A stretch of DNA of 64,000 bases from Parietichytrium sp. I65-24A (GCA_012862575.1 BLSF01000002.1:930001-994000), one strand, 5' to 3'. Positions 41,801 to 52,700 are shown, numbered from the stretch's first letter. Notes: a model not told the origin generated them from the sequence alone. Program-made: numbers and translations.

Positions 41801-44516
41801 CACTGGTAGAGTGCCTCTCGCTAGCCACCATTTCCAACTGCTCTGCAGCTGCTGCAGCCTCAGCGCGGTCAACAACGCGCATGAAAACGCTGTCAAGGTT
41901 GGTCACAGAGATACCCGGGGTTCCTACCACCATAAGATCCTGGCGACTTGCAATAATGCGGAGCAAGCTTGCAAAAGATTTGGATGCCTTGAGCGGAGTC
42001 TTGATGATGAGCTCAGTGCCAGCGTTGGAGACGATCTCGTGGGTTGGAATTTCCTTGCCAATGATATCGATCAGCTGGTCACGGGATTCCTCAGTTGCGG
42101 AAATCTCCTGAGTGATGGTGATAAGGTATCCGACACCATACTCCTTCTTCAAGAACAGTGAGGAGCCGCAGCACTCGAGCTTTCCGCGGGCCATGATCGC
42201 AATACGATCTCCAAGGATATCTGCTTCGTCCATGTAGTGCGTGGTGAGAATGATCGTGCGGCCCTCGCGGTATTGCGAGATGGTGCGCTGAATTTTCTGG
42301 CGAGAGGACACGTCCAAGCCAGAGGTGGGCTCATCAAGAATGCAAATGTCGCTGTCCAAGAGAGCCATTGCAAGTTGCAGCTTGCGCTTCATACCACCAG
42401 AAAGGTAAGCAGCACCGGTGTAGTATTGGCGAGTAAGTCCTACCTCCGCAACCAACTTCTTCACACGGCGCTCGATCTGTGACTTTGGAATGCACTTGAT
42501 GGAGGCAAAGAGCTTCATGTGCTCCTCAACAGAGAGCGATGGGGTGATCACATTGTGCTGTGGGCACACACCCAAGCGCCTGCGAATGAGAGCGATATCG
42601 GAGGAGCAGTCGTACCCGTTAACTAGCGCAGTTCCGTCGGTGCTGGACAACATACCCGAGAGGATACTGGACAAGGTGGACTTTCCAGCTCCGTTGCTTC
42701 CGAGAAGAGCAGTAATTTGTCCTTCGAAGAAGGAGAAGGTGACGCCTTTCACTGCACGAACCTTTCCGGTCTTGGTGTTGTAGGTCTTCTGCACGTTGTT
42801 GAGGACGACTGCTTTACCTGCCTTACGAGCGGACTTGAGAGCTTCCGACACAGGTTCAAAGATGGACGTCTCAGAGAGCACGAGCTCATCTTCCTCTTGT
42901 TTCTGCACTGCGTTCTGGTAAAAGGTCTCGGTCTCCAAGTACTTTGAGTCCTTCTTGATCTTGGACCCGCGCAGGGCACCTTTGAAGAACATGGAGACAG
43001 GCCAATGCCACTTTTCGCGAGGGGCGCGTCCGCCGATTGGCAGAATTGCATCAAAGTAGGCTGCCAGGAAGATGTAGAGGAAAAAGTCAAAGCACATGAG
43101 AGACAAGCAGGTCTTCACCGAAAAGTTGCTTGCGGTAGTGGTCTCATCGTAGTTGTACCAGTGGACTCCAATGCGCTCGCTTTCTTTGCGTGCGAAAGAA
43201 GTACTTCCGAAAGAGAACGCGGCGGTAGGATGAATGATGGAGATGAGGCCCTTTACCGCTGCAGGGGTTCCTGGGGAATCCAAAGCCGTAAACAGCAGGT
43301 AGGCAACGAAAGACAAAATCACGCCAACCATAGTTGCAAGCGTGGTGCGCTCAAAGAAGGCAGAGACGAGGAATGCCTGGCCCACAGACGCAATAAAGTA
43401 GAGCATGTAGAACAAGAATACGATCCCAGCATCAGAGTTTTCGAAAAGTTTTCCTGCGTTTGTCACCAACGTAAGGAAAAGAGCCTGGAGAATGAAGAGC
43501 GAGAGGAAAATGGTGAGCCAGGCCATCATGTACGCCGAAGGGCTGAGACCCATCACAAACATAAGATCGCGGAACTTGATCTCCTTCTCCAAAACAAGGA
43601 TGTTGATGGTGAGGGCGATTGGGTACAGCGTGGCAATGAACATAAACAGAGGGAATCTGCTTGCCGTTTGGGTCCAAAAATCGTCGATAGCGTAAGCCTC
43701 GGTTCCCATTGGGAACTGGTTGACGCTGAGAGAGATATCTTTGCCATGGCGCTTGGAGAGAATAAACTCGTCGACGGTCTTCTGCATGCTGAGGGTGCCA
43801 CTCATCAGGTACTGGTCACTGTACTTGGTCTTGCCCTTGTTGAGCTCGTCAGTGGAGTCTGAAAAGCTATCTGGGATGGTGGCAGAGTATCCCGAGGTCC
43901 TGTTGACTCGGACAAAATAGGAGGAGTCAGAACGGAAAATGACGGCGCCGCCCACCTTTGGCTTGGACTCTTTACCGTAATCATCGGCAGAGATGTAGGC
44001 ATTCAAGGAGTCGTTGTCGACCACAGAGTCGCTGCCAAGCAAGCGGTCGCCCAGAGAGGCATCAAGCTCGGTGAGATAGGACTTGAAGGCCTCAGCGGTC
44101 TGGATTTGAGTTGCGTCGTCCTTGTTCTGTGGGAGAACGACGAGCTTGAGCTCCTCGCACGCGTCGGCGAATTTGACCGGTTGGTCATAAAAGTCGCAGA
44201 TGAACATCATGTTGGCCATTCCGAAGCTCATGAACTTGTCAAAGTTACTGAGGTACCATACCCCAGTCGAATCGGTTCCAGCCAAGGTCGCATCAGTTGG
44301 GATGCTCGCGATTTCGGAGAGGGATGGAATCTGGATCACTTCCTCAAAGTAGTCGGACTGGTCCTTGGTTTCTGCCTTTGTACTAAACTTGAGATAAATC
44401 AATCCCATCAACACGAGGAATGGGATGAGAAGCTCAATGATCAAACGGAGCGTCTGACGGCCTTTGAGCACGGCCGCTCTGTAGAGCTGGCCATTGTATT
44501 GCTGAATCCACTCCAT
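38868..44516 (-). CDS. ABCA-family full ABC transporter
   Basis: 1,882-residue single-exon protein with two TM-NBD halves, the ABCA layout. TM1 near residues 25-45 is followed by a large non-cytosolic loop and a TM cluster (about 290-480). NBD1 has Walker A GSNGAGKST near 604, signature LSGGMKRK near 705 and LDEPTSGLD. The second half repeats this, with a long loop, TM cluster and NBD2 (GSNGAGKST near 1512, signature YSGGNKRK near 1611, LDEPSAGID). Both ATPase sites look intact. ABCA proteins move lipids or sterols across membranes; the substrate here is unknown. The first in-frame ATG is 44516. Plus-strand open frames of up to 430 codons inside it are shadows. No intron is needed. Confidence 0.93.
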   Translation of the reverse strand: MEWIQQYNGQLYRAAVLKGRQTLRLIIELLIPFLVLMGLIYLKFSTKAETKDQSDYFEEVIQIPSLSEIASIPTDATLAGTDSTGVWYLSNFDKFMSFGMANMMFICDFYDQPVKFADACEELKLVVLPQNKDDATQIQTAEAFKSYLTELDASLGDRLLGSDSVVDNDSLNAYISADDYGKESKPKVGGAVIFRSDSSYFVRVNRTSGYSATIPDSFSDSTDELNKGKTKYSDQYLMSGTLSMQKTVDEFILSKRHGKDISLSVNQFPMGTEAYAIDDFWTQTASRFPLFMFIATLYPIALTINILVLEKEIKFRDLMFVMGLSPSAYMMAWLTIFLSLFILQALFLTLVTNAGKLFENSDAGIVFLFYMLYFIASVGQAFLVSAFFERTTLATMVGVILSFVAYLLFTALDSPGTPAAVKGLISIIHPTAAFSFGSTSFARKESERIGVHWYNYDETTTASNFSVKTCLSLMCFDFFLYIFLAAYFDAILPIGGRAPREKWHWPVSMFFKGALRGSKIKKDSKYLETETFYQNAVQKQEEDELVLSETSIFEPVSEALKSARKAGKAVVLNNVQKTYNTKTGKVRAVKGVTFSFFEGQITALLGSNGAGKSTLSSILSGMLSSTDGTALVNGYDCSSDIALIRRRLGVCPQHNVITPSLSVEEHMKLFASIKCIPKSQIERRVKKLVAEVGLTRQYYTGAAYLSGGMKRKLQLAMALLDSDICILDEPTSGLDVSSRQKIQRTISQYREGRTIILTTHYMDEADILGDRIAIMARGKLECCGSSLFLKKEYGVGYLITITQEISATEESRDQLIDIIGKEIPTHEIVSNAGTELIIKTPLKASKSFASLLRIIASRQDLMVVGTPGISVTNLDSVFMRVVDRAEAAAAAEQLEMVASERHSTSGKELQAHVVPVEHDGVDTTSPDILGDRKGILGKQIKTLMNKRILLTRRDAKAWICQLFIPIIFLVLGFLLFSLTGEKSPSVYDIGPTAASWNDGLDNPVPITTATSDIAKLLDIPDINLDFSVDVGSEESSFCRFDDSFAASIESISTYMGYYMMAYFPSLLKSDDVYGAIGEALTKVQPIAGSGASLCSVMNTSATKAFQTQLAEYASLTLSMANATESNSYVGLMRNVLNVSDESIRGELTVAYNFSSVFGMPYMLNRAHSALSSYLGEDQAEIDTGFDMFPYTKNEIEVNSGYESLTATVTIAIAFAFVPTGYAVFLVKERESKAWHQQLVNGVSPLAYWISCYVFDMATYIVPCVLSICLIFAYDVTAFTNEAPAVILLFILYGFAATPFTYCTSYFFSTSSFAQFGTLLLNLFGSIVLLLLSTVMLFMEQSRQNNENWMNIYRLVPSYCLAQGLFRVGNLELFAQIYGDETLENRPKEDFTAFSLNIGGKNMIFLGAEAIGYLLIVAFLQTRYRGGLCQSSALQTFSYATEDESGIAQEDDDVKAERELIESYSVPELRSLTKAGEESDVKAAFQRVRKVYNDGKVAVQSLSLGLRKNECFGLLGSNGAGKSTTFGMLSGEFKPTEGRIFVDGFDVVRQSSKAQQCLGYCPQADAIFDLLTGREHLRYYGRIKNIREDQLESVIDKTIDELRLNEFADKPAGGYSGGNKRKLSVAMATMGLPSLVLLDEPSAGIDPNSRRLVASFVERLAKRTSVLLTTHSMEECEALCNRLAIMVEGGMRCLGSVQRIKSLYGQGFNLECTIALSSRPELDKILEKFGCDAQELFRVGRIESALEQAGASDLQESFKVSQVNQIITQGSGFVSAINFAEWILTERKFKKIEELLVNKISSEATLQERQGQRLRFRVPGSDRVTLADMFEIVEHHRSEAGIQEFSISQTTLETIFNRFAATEGTYEKPRSKGTVQALPTRRK

Positions 44517-47500
44517 AATGAACAAACAACACGGAGCGATCGGTGTGCTACGCCCACTGCTCGGTCGCGTTCGCCCACTGGCTCGAGGCTTGACGGCAAG
44601 TCGTCAGTTGCTCGGCAGCGCTTCCCTGGAGTTTGGGGTTTACAACCAATTCGCTCAGGCTTGTTCGCACTACTCTGTACTACAAACTTCATTCATTGCA
44701 ACCACCTCTCTACTGCAGCTTTACATTTCGCACGCACATTGCACGAGCCTGCCGTCCTTCCACCCTCCCCCTCACTTACATCCACCTATAACCCTTCTTA
44801 CCCGTGTCTTAGAGAGCTTTCTCCACATTCTCCACGCCACGCGAGAAGTGGAAAGGAGACTAGCAGGCACTTAGTAATTGGTGACGAAAGGTGTAGGTAC
44901 CGGTGCTAGTATTCAATACCTTCTTCTACCCAAACACAATTTGTTATCAACGATGGTCAACGATGCCACAAAGTTTACGTGTGACTCGCACCTGTCGAGA
45001 AAGTACCCACCTCGGCGGTGGGCTACCGGCAGCTATCTGGCCCTACAACTCCACAACTTGGCTTCTGACTGACCAATACTTATGTAATGATAGGTGTACG
45101 GGTAACTCCGTGTATCTGTGCCTGCACCTGTGCCCTGTGTCGTGACGGTACTCAAGTAGTCAGTATTCACAGTCGACTAACTCCACTCACACTCACACTC
45201 AACTCACCACCGAAATAAACTTGAGTTACTCACCCAACGACTCTGAGGAAAAAAAAACAAAGGAGAGGAGTCAAGAAAGAAAGTGGTCCTGACAAAGAGT
45301 GAGTGAATGGGAGAAGGGTCGATCGACCCAGCTGCTCTCTATCCGTAATTGAATCAGTCCTTACAAGGAGGGAGGTGTGTACCAACCACTACAGTCAGTC
45401 AAACTTATCTGTAATGATTTATCCGTCTTGTTGTTTGTTTTAACAATCAATCAAGAATTTGGGGAATTTGGGGATGGGATGGGTTGTCCAAGAGGAGACC
45501 AGAGTGTTAAGTGTCGAGAGTTTGGTGTCGAGAGAGCCCGATTCGAACGAAATCTAGCCCAGTTTAGTTTGCGCTACTAGGTGAATGGAATTTGTGGTGC
45601 GAAGTCCCTCTTCCTTCGCTCCCGATCTCCCGAGCTTGCCTCAAAACGTCTCTGAAGGAAGAATCAAATTTGGCCAAAACTGGTCACGGAAATCAAGCGC
45701 ACTTGGAAACTTTGTATCAGTTGGCGTATCCCATTCTTCATTGTTCGCTCAACATCAACCATTTGTTAATTACGTCCATGCCCGACGAACTCGAAAACGA
45801 GGATTCGGGCGGGCATGTATTGAGACACAAACAGTAGAGTGCGCACCTTTGTATGAGGAATCTGGCAGGCTGGCAGGAGCTCAACCTCAACTCCAACTCA
45901 ACCAACTCAACCTCAACGTCTATGCATACAATGGACAAGTCACTCACCAATCTGACGTTGCGAGATGTTGCGAGAGGGAGAAGCTAAAGCTGGTGGAACT
46001 GGCCGCTCATCTAAACCTTTCTTTTACTTATGAACACACAAAGAGTGCAAATAAATTCTGACTGTGAATTCCAAATAATAATTCAAATTCTACAAACAGA
46101 AGCCTAGCATGTAGCATCGGCACGTTCGGAATGAACTATTTCAAACTCTAAAAACAGAACACTGCGACTGTTTGACATGACAAAGTGGCGAGCTCCTCAC
46201 AGCTCAAGCGAGCTACAAAAAATGGCTCAACACCGTTGGGTGCATCGGCCTCAGCGTTCTTATAGTCCAGCTAACCGAGCTCTGTAGTATCGCTTGAGCT
46301 CGAGATCAACACAGTATTCTGATGACACGTGTGTGCTTCTGCGAACACAAATTTCCAAGGTGATTCACGGCACTCTCGCGGCGTCAACAGACTACTACTA
46401 CAGTAGCTACTAGCCAACCCCTGCAGCTAGTGGTCGGCGCCACTCCGTCAGAAGAAGTTGTTCAATGCAGAGGCAGGCCCCTTCGACAACTGTCAATTGA
46501 CATGTGAATTGCACGTGCTACTGACAGTGAGTGGTACATCGGACACTTTGAGCTGGAGATACGGAGGACGGCCAAATTTGTGCCGTCGCATTAAGCTAAA
46601 GATACAGTCACAAAAGTCAGAAGGCGACCGCAGGAATCGCTCTGAGTTGGAACTTGGAGGAGACCATCTTGGCCCTGATCGCAAGTCAAAGGGCCTTTCA
46701 CGGATTTGCCGAGAGGATAGATAGACAGCAAGTTATGAACCTTACTCATTTTTGTGCGACAGACAGTTTGCGCGTTGGAGGTGGCAACAGTGCGAGATGT
46801 GGTGACGATTTTTGGAAATTAACAAAAGGCGGATCTCCAGATCTCGATGAGTTTGTGAGGCCGGTTGGAATTCTAACTCTCAGCGGCCTCGGCTCAAGTC
46901 ACAAACAAATTCGAAAGATCAAATTTTCATGTTTGAGAAATACAATACTGTACAGTACTCTGAGCTGTTTCCCACCTCTCACACCTTTCACTTCTGCCAA
47001 CCGCAGAGCAAGCGAAATCGATCGCCAGCAGATAGTTTGGACGGCGAAGGCGGTACTCCGTACTCAGTTCTCAGCACCTTGACAACCTTGACTGTCATGT
47101 CAGTACCGGTACATCTACAGCACAGCACTAGAGTCGAGCTTGTGAGTTGCAATCAAATGCGGTTGAGCGACCTGGCGACTCTCGTACAGGCTGGGCGAGT
47201 CACAATGTATGCCTTGTACAGCACCGGTCGGAAGAGACCGGGCCGGTGCAATCAGACTTAGAGTTGTTCCGATTCGGAAACATCAGTTTCCACCTCCGCA
47301 GGCACTGATATTCGTGAGAAAAGCTCATTGTTCCCGACCGCGATGACATCGCCAAGGATCACGGAGGACTTCCGGCGTCTTTCAGCTTGGTTCATAACAG
47401 ACCCTCCGCACTCCGACTAAGTAATTTATGGTGATGTCGCGGTTGGCCATGCACTGTGTTTAAGCGTAATGGGGCACGACCAAGTACCGTATGATAAGGT

Positions 47501-47803
47501 GAGGATGCGCAAATCGGCCTGAGTAGTCTCGCCTCCAATGAGACAGAGATGCCGCGAACAGCAAGAACTTCAGGGATCCCACCTCGATCCTGACGAACCT
47601 GCTCCACTTGTGTCTAATGAACGAGAACCCATTTCTTGTCTAAATCTGTTACTGTGGTGTGGTCACTGCTGGGTTGGTATTCTATCATCATCCGGGGCAG
47701 CGCGGGTTTTCTTGAAAACTCACCTGGCGAGCAGGCGACCAAATAAACGAAAAATAGTCAATTTTGGTTGTTTTACTCTCTCCTTCTGTCAAATCAAGCA
47801 AGT
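44517..47803. other. 3.3-kb stretch without a recognised gene
   Basis: The largest gap in the window, between the ABCA start and the 3' end of uL24m (both minus strand). The longest plus-strand frames (45585-46061; 46654-47082) show no family resemblance, and the second begins at a non-ATG codon. Low-complexity CAACTC/CTCAAC occurs near 45885-45925. It may hold a lineage-specific gene, long UTRs or non-coding RNA. Confidence 0.4.
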
Positions 47804-48514
47804 TTACGAGGACCCCTCGTACGTTTTTCGCAAAACTACATCCGATGGGGTATCGCGTGGGTATGTTGTGGTGTCGCGCCTATATGTGAGAGCAGGGTAT
47901 GGGATCACCACGCCGCTGCGAGCAGCAAGACGGACCTTCGTCCCGTCCTCCAAATAGCCAGTCTTTACGCGTGTTGGGAATCCATCCTTCGGGTCGATGA
48001 GATTGACGTCCGAGTAATGCACAGGTACCTCCTCGTGCACCTCCGATGCTTTGAACGTGTTTTCGTCCATCTTCTCCACCTTCTGCACGTTCATGTTCTC
48101 CACCAAAACCTTGTCCTGTGCTCGCAGCACCTTCTTCACGATACCTTGCTTGCCGTTGTCAGGTCCTGGCCCAATGAACACCACGCGGTCCCCGGTTACT
48201 ATTTTCCATTTCCGCACTGCCGCCATGCGCTCTGCCTTCTTCTTCATCGGCTTCACAGGCTTTTTCTGCACGCCGCTCTGTAGACGAAGCTTCATTTCCT
48301 TCTCCACCAACGACTCAAAGTCTGGGCCATCCTCGGGAATCTTCACTTTGTCGCCCACCTGCAACTCGGGTCTGTCCCGCACCGGAGCGTACCGTGCCGC
48401 GATGGTCTGCGCACTAGTTCCAAACCCGCGGACACTCCATGCCGTACGCGCCGATACCGGCAACGTACGCGCGCGTAACTGCGCGCCTCCCAGCGTTGCC
48501 AGTCTGCCCAGCAT
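47804..48514 (-). CDS. MRPL24: mitochondrial large-subunit ribosomal protein uL24m
   Basis: 236 residues from ATG at 48514 (the frame runs 25 codons further upstream without ATG, through a CT repeat). The N-terminus (MLGRLATLGGAQLRARTLPVSARTAW begins basic and acid-free; shown here only as its first residues MLGRLATLGG) is a typical presequence. A KOW motif lies at about 103-145 (VTGDRVVFIGPGPDNGKQG, then DKVLVENMN), the RNA-binding core of uL24. The C-terminus follows family order with VHYSDVNLIDP and a GTKVRLA strand. uL24 helps initiate large-subunit assembly. The chain is longer than bacterial L24 (about 100 residues), as is usual for the mitochondrial form. Confidence 0.85.
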   Translation of the reverse strand: MLGRLATLGGAQLRARTLPVSARTAWSVRGFGTSAQTIAARYAPVRDRPELQVGDKVKIPEDGPDFESLVEKEMKLRLQSGVQKKPVKPMKKKAERMAAVRKWKIVTGDRVVFIGPGPDNGKQGIVKKVLRAQDKVLVENMNVQKVEKMDENTFKASEVHEEVPVHYSDVNLIDPKDGFPTRVKTGYLEDGTKVRLAARSGVVIPYPALTYRRDTTTYPRDTPSDVVLRKTYEGSS

Positions 48515-49121
48515 TATGCTTCGCGGTATACTTACTACTTCTCTCTCTCTCTCGCTCTCTCTCTTTTTCTCTTTCTTTCTCTCTACCACGGGCCGACTCC
48601 TGAATTGCGAATTGCTATGCGTTCAGTGGCGTATGCCGAGGGGTGCGCGCGTACACTGGCTGCTGGGCGCGCGCGCGAGGGCTGGGAGCGTCGGAGGAAC
48701 ACAGAGCTGTTCGCTGCGGTGTTGGGGGACTGTGCGCACCACGACTTTTCGTAGTGTTGGCTACGCTGTATGCCAACCCTGGCAGCGAACGAGGGAAGGC
48801 TTCTTTTCTCTGCCTAGGGATGTGATACGACACTGGGTATGTAATTGAGCTCAGCTACCGGTACCTCTATCTCTGCTACGTACACTACTCATTCACATTC
48901 ACAGACTTCACAGACTTCACAGACAATCAATCAACAATAAGCTTACTGAACAATAGTGAATCAATCTAATCAATCAATGAATCAGTGAAATCAATGAATC
49001 TGTGAACACGACAAAGTAATGTTGAATTTGGTAAGTGGAGACGTGCTGCGAGACTTGCCGCGGTGCACATAAGGAGGCACCCGCTGCATTGTGTTGAGGC
49101 GAGTGAATTGTGTGCTGCAAG
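48515..49121. other. divergent intergenic region with CT repeat
   Basis: 607 bases between uL24m (minus) and a VOC protein (plus). A (CT)n run with interruptions lies at about 48538-48582, just upstream of the uL24m start. AATCAATC and TCACAGACT direct repeats occur at 48900-48985. No gene is seen. Confidence 0.5.
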
Positions 49122-49523
49122 ATGGCCGCGAGATTGAGGCAAGTGCTCTTGCTGACGCGGGACGTAGGAGCTGGAGTCAAGTTTTACGGGCCGCAGGGGC
49201 TCGGCCTGCGGGTGCTCTATGAAAGCGACGCCTCAGCGGACATGTCAGCGGGCGACGCGCAAGCAGATTCGCCTTCCGCTTCCACAATTATATCGCTTCA
49301 AGCTGTAGAGCGAGAAGCGGACTGCTCCACGGGCTACAGCCCAATCTTGCACTTTGACGTCCCAGACATGGACGACATGGTCACAAGGCTTCTCATGATG
49401 GGCGCAAGATTGGATGGTCCGATCAAGTACCCTATTCACGGCAAAGTGGCCTCGATCCGGTCGCCAGATGGGCACATGATTGGGCTGTTCGAACCGAACC
49501 TGGACATCCCGTCCCAAGACTAA
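49122..49523 (+). CDS. VOC/glyoxalase-fold protein
   Basis: 133 residues from the first in-frame ATG. The pattern is the vicinal-oxygen-chelate fold: VLLLTRDVGAGVKFYGPQGLG at the start, ILHFDVPDMDDMVTRLLMMGA in the middle and IRSPDGHMIGLFEP at the end. This matches glyoxalase/bleomycin-resistance/dioxygenase relatives. Metal ligands may include His of HFDV and Glu of FEP, but the enzyme activity cannot be told from this. A single small domain pair is typical of the family. AATAAA at 49582-49587 follows the stop, and the MORN gene converges 124 bp away. Confidence 0.8.
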   Translation: MAARLRQVLLLTRDVGAGVKFYGPQGLGLRVLYESDASADMSAGDAQADSPSASTIISLQAVEREADCSTGYSPILHFDVPDMDDMVTRLLMMGARLDGPIKYPIHGKVASIRSPDGHMIGLFEPNLDIPSQD

Positions 49524-49647
49524 GAAGGGCAAGGAATTTGAATCTTTTCGGCAAGGACATCTGTTCTGCAAAAGGGCTCTGAATAAAAGGACATGGTTCA
49601 CTTTTTCATACAAGGTGTGTGCGTGTGTGCTTTCAAAGGGGCACGAA

Positions 49648-51702
49648 TTACAGGAGCATGCGGTCAAGCAGCTGTTGCATAAACTCCTCTTTAGAGAGCT
49701 CTTGGAGCCTATGCTGAGGAAAGCTCTCGTAGATTTTCTCGACTAGCCGCTTGACGAAATATTGAAACTCGCAAGAGAGAACATCAGCGTCCAAGACTTG
49801 GAGGTAGTCCTGGTCACGATCACCATCAACGCTAGACCATAACGCCTCGGCCATGCTCTTCATCACAAAAGACCTTTTTAAACCAATGCAACGCTCGGCA
49901 AGTTCCGCTCTTTCCTTCGCCATCCTCTCCTCCTCCATCCTGCGGGCACTCTCAAGTGCCTCACGCGCCTCGGCCTCTGCTTCCGCAGCCTTGTCAACCT
50001 TCTTTCCTTTGGCACCAGCGTCCTTTTTCTTTTTCTCGGCAGCCTTCGCTTCTTCCGCAATCTTATTTTCCTCTGCCTCCCTGGCGGTGTCCCCTTCCTC
50101 TTTGTTCTCCTCGTCCAACTGCTCTTCCACAACTGGCTTTGGTGGTAGATTGAGCTCCATCCCGGTCGAAGAACCCAACAACTCGGCCCGGACAAGACGG
50201 TGTAAGATCAACCGGCCCGTTGCGACTCGATCAGACTCTTGCCCATCGATAATTCGTGAGCACAGACCAAACGCTAATGTATTCCGATCATCAGGGGGAA
50301 CCAGTCTGTCGCAGGCTTGGCCAAGTGCGTTTTCATCCGCGTGTTCAAATAAAGACAAGTTCTTTTCCATCAACTCGCTAACCAACACAGAAAGGGACTC
50401 ATCCCCGAGAACCGGTGCATACTTCTCATGAGCGATCCTCACCAAAACTTCGATAAACTCTCGAAATAGGATTCTTTGGTCCCGGTAGTGCGTCTCGCCC
50501 AACTGAGCATGCTTGTCTCCGTGGTGCAGACGCACTACGCCCAAAATGCGATCGATTTGAGCCAACGTGAGCTTTTGGTCCGGGATCTTGCAAATTTGGC
50601 ACAACATCCACAGCTGCCAGAGGCGCATGGTAAATAGATCACCGTCTGCAGTCTCTGGGGCTTCGGAGCGGCTAAGTTGGCTACATGTAAGAAAGATCCC
50701 GCGCAGTTGACCGTTCCAACGCAACAAAACGCTCTCGACCTCTCGATGAACCCTTCGAACGTTCGGACCAATGCCTGGAACCAAGTCTTCGATGGAAAGC
50801 TCCACACCTATAGTGCCGAACGCGGAACCTACTGTATTTCCCACTTCCGGCTCGTCACCAACCATCTTGTCCGCCTCAAACCCTCCTATGTAAACTCGGC
50901 CGTCAGCGAACGTATACACACCTTGACCACTTTTTTGATCTTTGTACCACTCGCCGTGGTATCTTGATCCATCTGCATAATAGAACGTTCCCATACCGTG
51001 CCGCATTCCGTCGTGCCACTCGCCATCATAGTGATTGCACATTAGTGTCCGAGGCAGCGACGACTCCTCTGCTGCTGCACCCTTCAGTTCGTACCAGAAA
51101 TATTGCCCCCTACCCTCTTGTTTCCCTTGCTTCCACTCGCCAACATACTTTTCATTTTTGCTAGGCCATTGCATGCACCCAATTCCTTCGGGCAAATCAT
51201 TATTCCAGTCGCCGTCGTATACTTCACCGCCAACGAACTGCATCCGACCCTTTCCCTCTTTGCGGCCATCTTCCCAGTCCCCTTCGTACCAGACGTTCTC
51301 GCCTTCAGAAGCGCGGCCATGGCCATGCCTTTTGGAGTTCTTAAAGTCGCCCTCGTACCTTACATTGGCATCTTCATGGGAATACACCCCGGTTCCATTG
51401 CGCTTTCCGTTCGAAAAATCCCCAGAGTACGATGATCCGTCGCACCAAATCACCTTCCCTTCGCCCTCCAGCTTGTTGAATTTAAAGTCGCCTTCGTAAA
51501 CAACGCCGTCTGTCCAGACCATGCGGCCATTCCCGTGCATCTGTCCCCGGAAGAACGACCCTTTATATTTGCTTCCGTCAAAAAACTCGGCCTCTCCCTC
51601 CCCATGGAAGCTGTGAAAGGTCCCATCCCGTTCAGACCTTTCCCCGGAATACTTTGTGATCACCGACCCGTCGATCAGCTCGGGCGGTATAGGGTCCTCC
51701 AT
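49648..51702 (-). CDS. MORN-repeat ciliary protein, RSPH10B-like
   Basis: 684 residues from ATG at 51702 (the frame upstream has no ATG). About ten MORN repeats fill residues 15-265 (pattern YEGDFKNSKRHGHG, YDGEWHDGMRHGMGTFYYADG). A middle domain of about 300-480 has FTMRLWQLWMLCQICKIPDQKLTLAQID and FREFIEVLVRIA, resembling radial spoke head 10 homologue B. A long Glu/Lys/Ala coiled coil (about 530-590) precedes a C-terminal helical domain ending in EFMQQLLDRML. RSPH10 sits in the radial spoke head of motile cilia. Neighbouring head-to-head WDR19 supports a ciliary context. Assignment rests on domain order, not on a database search. Confidence 0.75.
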   Translation of the reverse strand: MEDPIPPELIDGSVITKYSGERSERDGTFHSFHGEGEAEFFDGSKYKGSFFRGQMHGNGRMVWTDGVVYEGDFKFNKLEGEGKVIWCDGSSYSGDFSNGKRNGTGVYSHEDANVRYEGDFKNSKRHGHGRASEGENVWYEGDWEDGRKEGKGRMQFVGGEVYDGDWNNDLPEGIGCMQWPSKNEKYVGEWKQGKQEGRGQYFWYELKGAAAEESSLPRTLMCNHYDGEWHDGMRHGMGTFYYADGSRYHGEWYKDQKSGQGVYTFADGRVYIGGFEADKMVGDEPEVGNTVGSAFGTIGVELSIEDLVPGIGPNVRRVHREVESVLLRWNGQLRGIFLTCSQLSRSEAPETADGDLFTMRLWQLWMLCQICKIPDQKLTLAQIDRILGVVRLHHGDKHAQLGETHYRDQRILFREFIEVLVRIAHEKYAPVLGDESLSVLVSELMEKNLSLFEHADENALGQACDRLVPPDDRNTLAFGLCSRIIDGQESDRVATGRLILHRLVRAELLGSSTGMELNLPPKPVVEEQLDEENKEEGDTAREAEENKIAEEAKAAEKKKKDAGAKGKKVDKAAEAEAEAREALESARRMEEERMAKERAELAERCIGLKRSFVMKSMAEALWSSVDGDRDQDYLQVLDADVLSCEFQYFVKRLVEKIYESFPQHRLQELSKEEFMQQLLDRMLL

Positions 51703-51880
51703 CCCGTCCCGTCTGAGCTCCCTGCGCGCCTGCACCCTCTTCCACTTGCGTGCTCACAGTACGTTCCAGAGCGCCCCAACCCCTGCGAGAAACTCCAAAT
51801 CAGGGCGTCAAAGAGCGCCTTCAGCCACTTGTGCTTCCAACCGGGAACGGAAAGAATGAGTCAATCAACCAATGAAATTA

Positions 51881-51943
51881 ACAATCGACAATCGACAATC
51901 GACAATCGACAATCGACAATCGACAATCGACAATCAACAATCG
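51881..51943. repeat. 7-bp minisatellite, nine units
   Basis: Nine tandem copies of ACAATCG, one with a single A in place of G (51930-51936). It lies about 180 bp upstream of the RSPH10B-like start. Confidence 0.95.
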
Positions 51944-52700
51944 CTTCAGATGCTTCCTTTCGATGTTCTAACTTGCGCCATGTGCGCTCGCTCGTATCGC
52001 TTGTATTGCTCGTATTGCTCTTGCGACGCTTTGCCTAATTTCCTTTCCTGCATTTCATGCGCCAACTGAGCGGACTCTACGCACTAAGGCTAAGCCTCCC
52101 GTATTCAACAATGCAAGCATAGAGATCCGTTTCAGAGGAACTTTAATCTATTCACGATCAGAGAGCTGTTCCTTAACGGCTGGGCGAGCTCTACCTTAGT
52201 AGTTTGGGTAGAAAATCATAGGCTGCGGCGTTAAGATCGGCGTAATGAGGGATGAGGGAGGATGAATGCGGTTCGCAACATTGAAGACTTTGAAGTGGAA
52301 CCAATAATGAATGCGAACAAGACGAAGGCTGTTTATTCCATTCAATACAACTATCTCCCTCCATCTCGTTGCCGCGGGCGCCCTGTGAGCAGCACTGGCA
52401 AAGTGTCAAAGTGCGATCATCCGCCATCCATTATTCTATCCATTGCAAAGAGAACTCACATGTGGCATGAACCTCATGAACCGCTTCCAACGTCTAGTAA
52501 GGTGCGCTACCGGAGGCATGGGTCGCAACTAGGAAGTGTGAGCAGCAACAACATAGAGCAACGGGGCAAATTTACACCGTGCATGCAGTCAGAGTGTGTC
52601 AGGTTAGCGACTGTTGAGCGCGTTTCGCTTGTTTCGCTTCAGTGAACACAGACTTGGGAGTCCATCGATAGTTGGACGCGGAACGAGGCGTCAACTCACA

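Noticed and set aside
45585-46061. 158-codon plus-strand ORF in the large gap
   Set aside because: Has an ATG but composition is driven by CAACTC repeats, and no homologous pattern is recognisable.
52262-52645. 127-codon ORF in the ciliary promoter region
   Set aside because: No family resemblance and it overlaps the likely regulatory region; it ends close to the WDR19 5' UTR.
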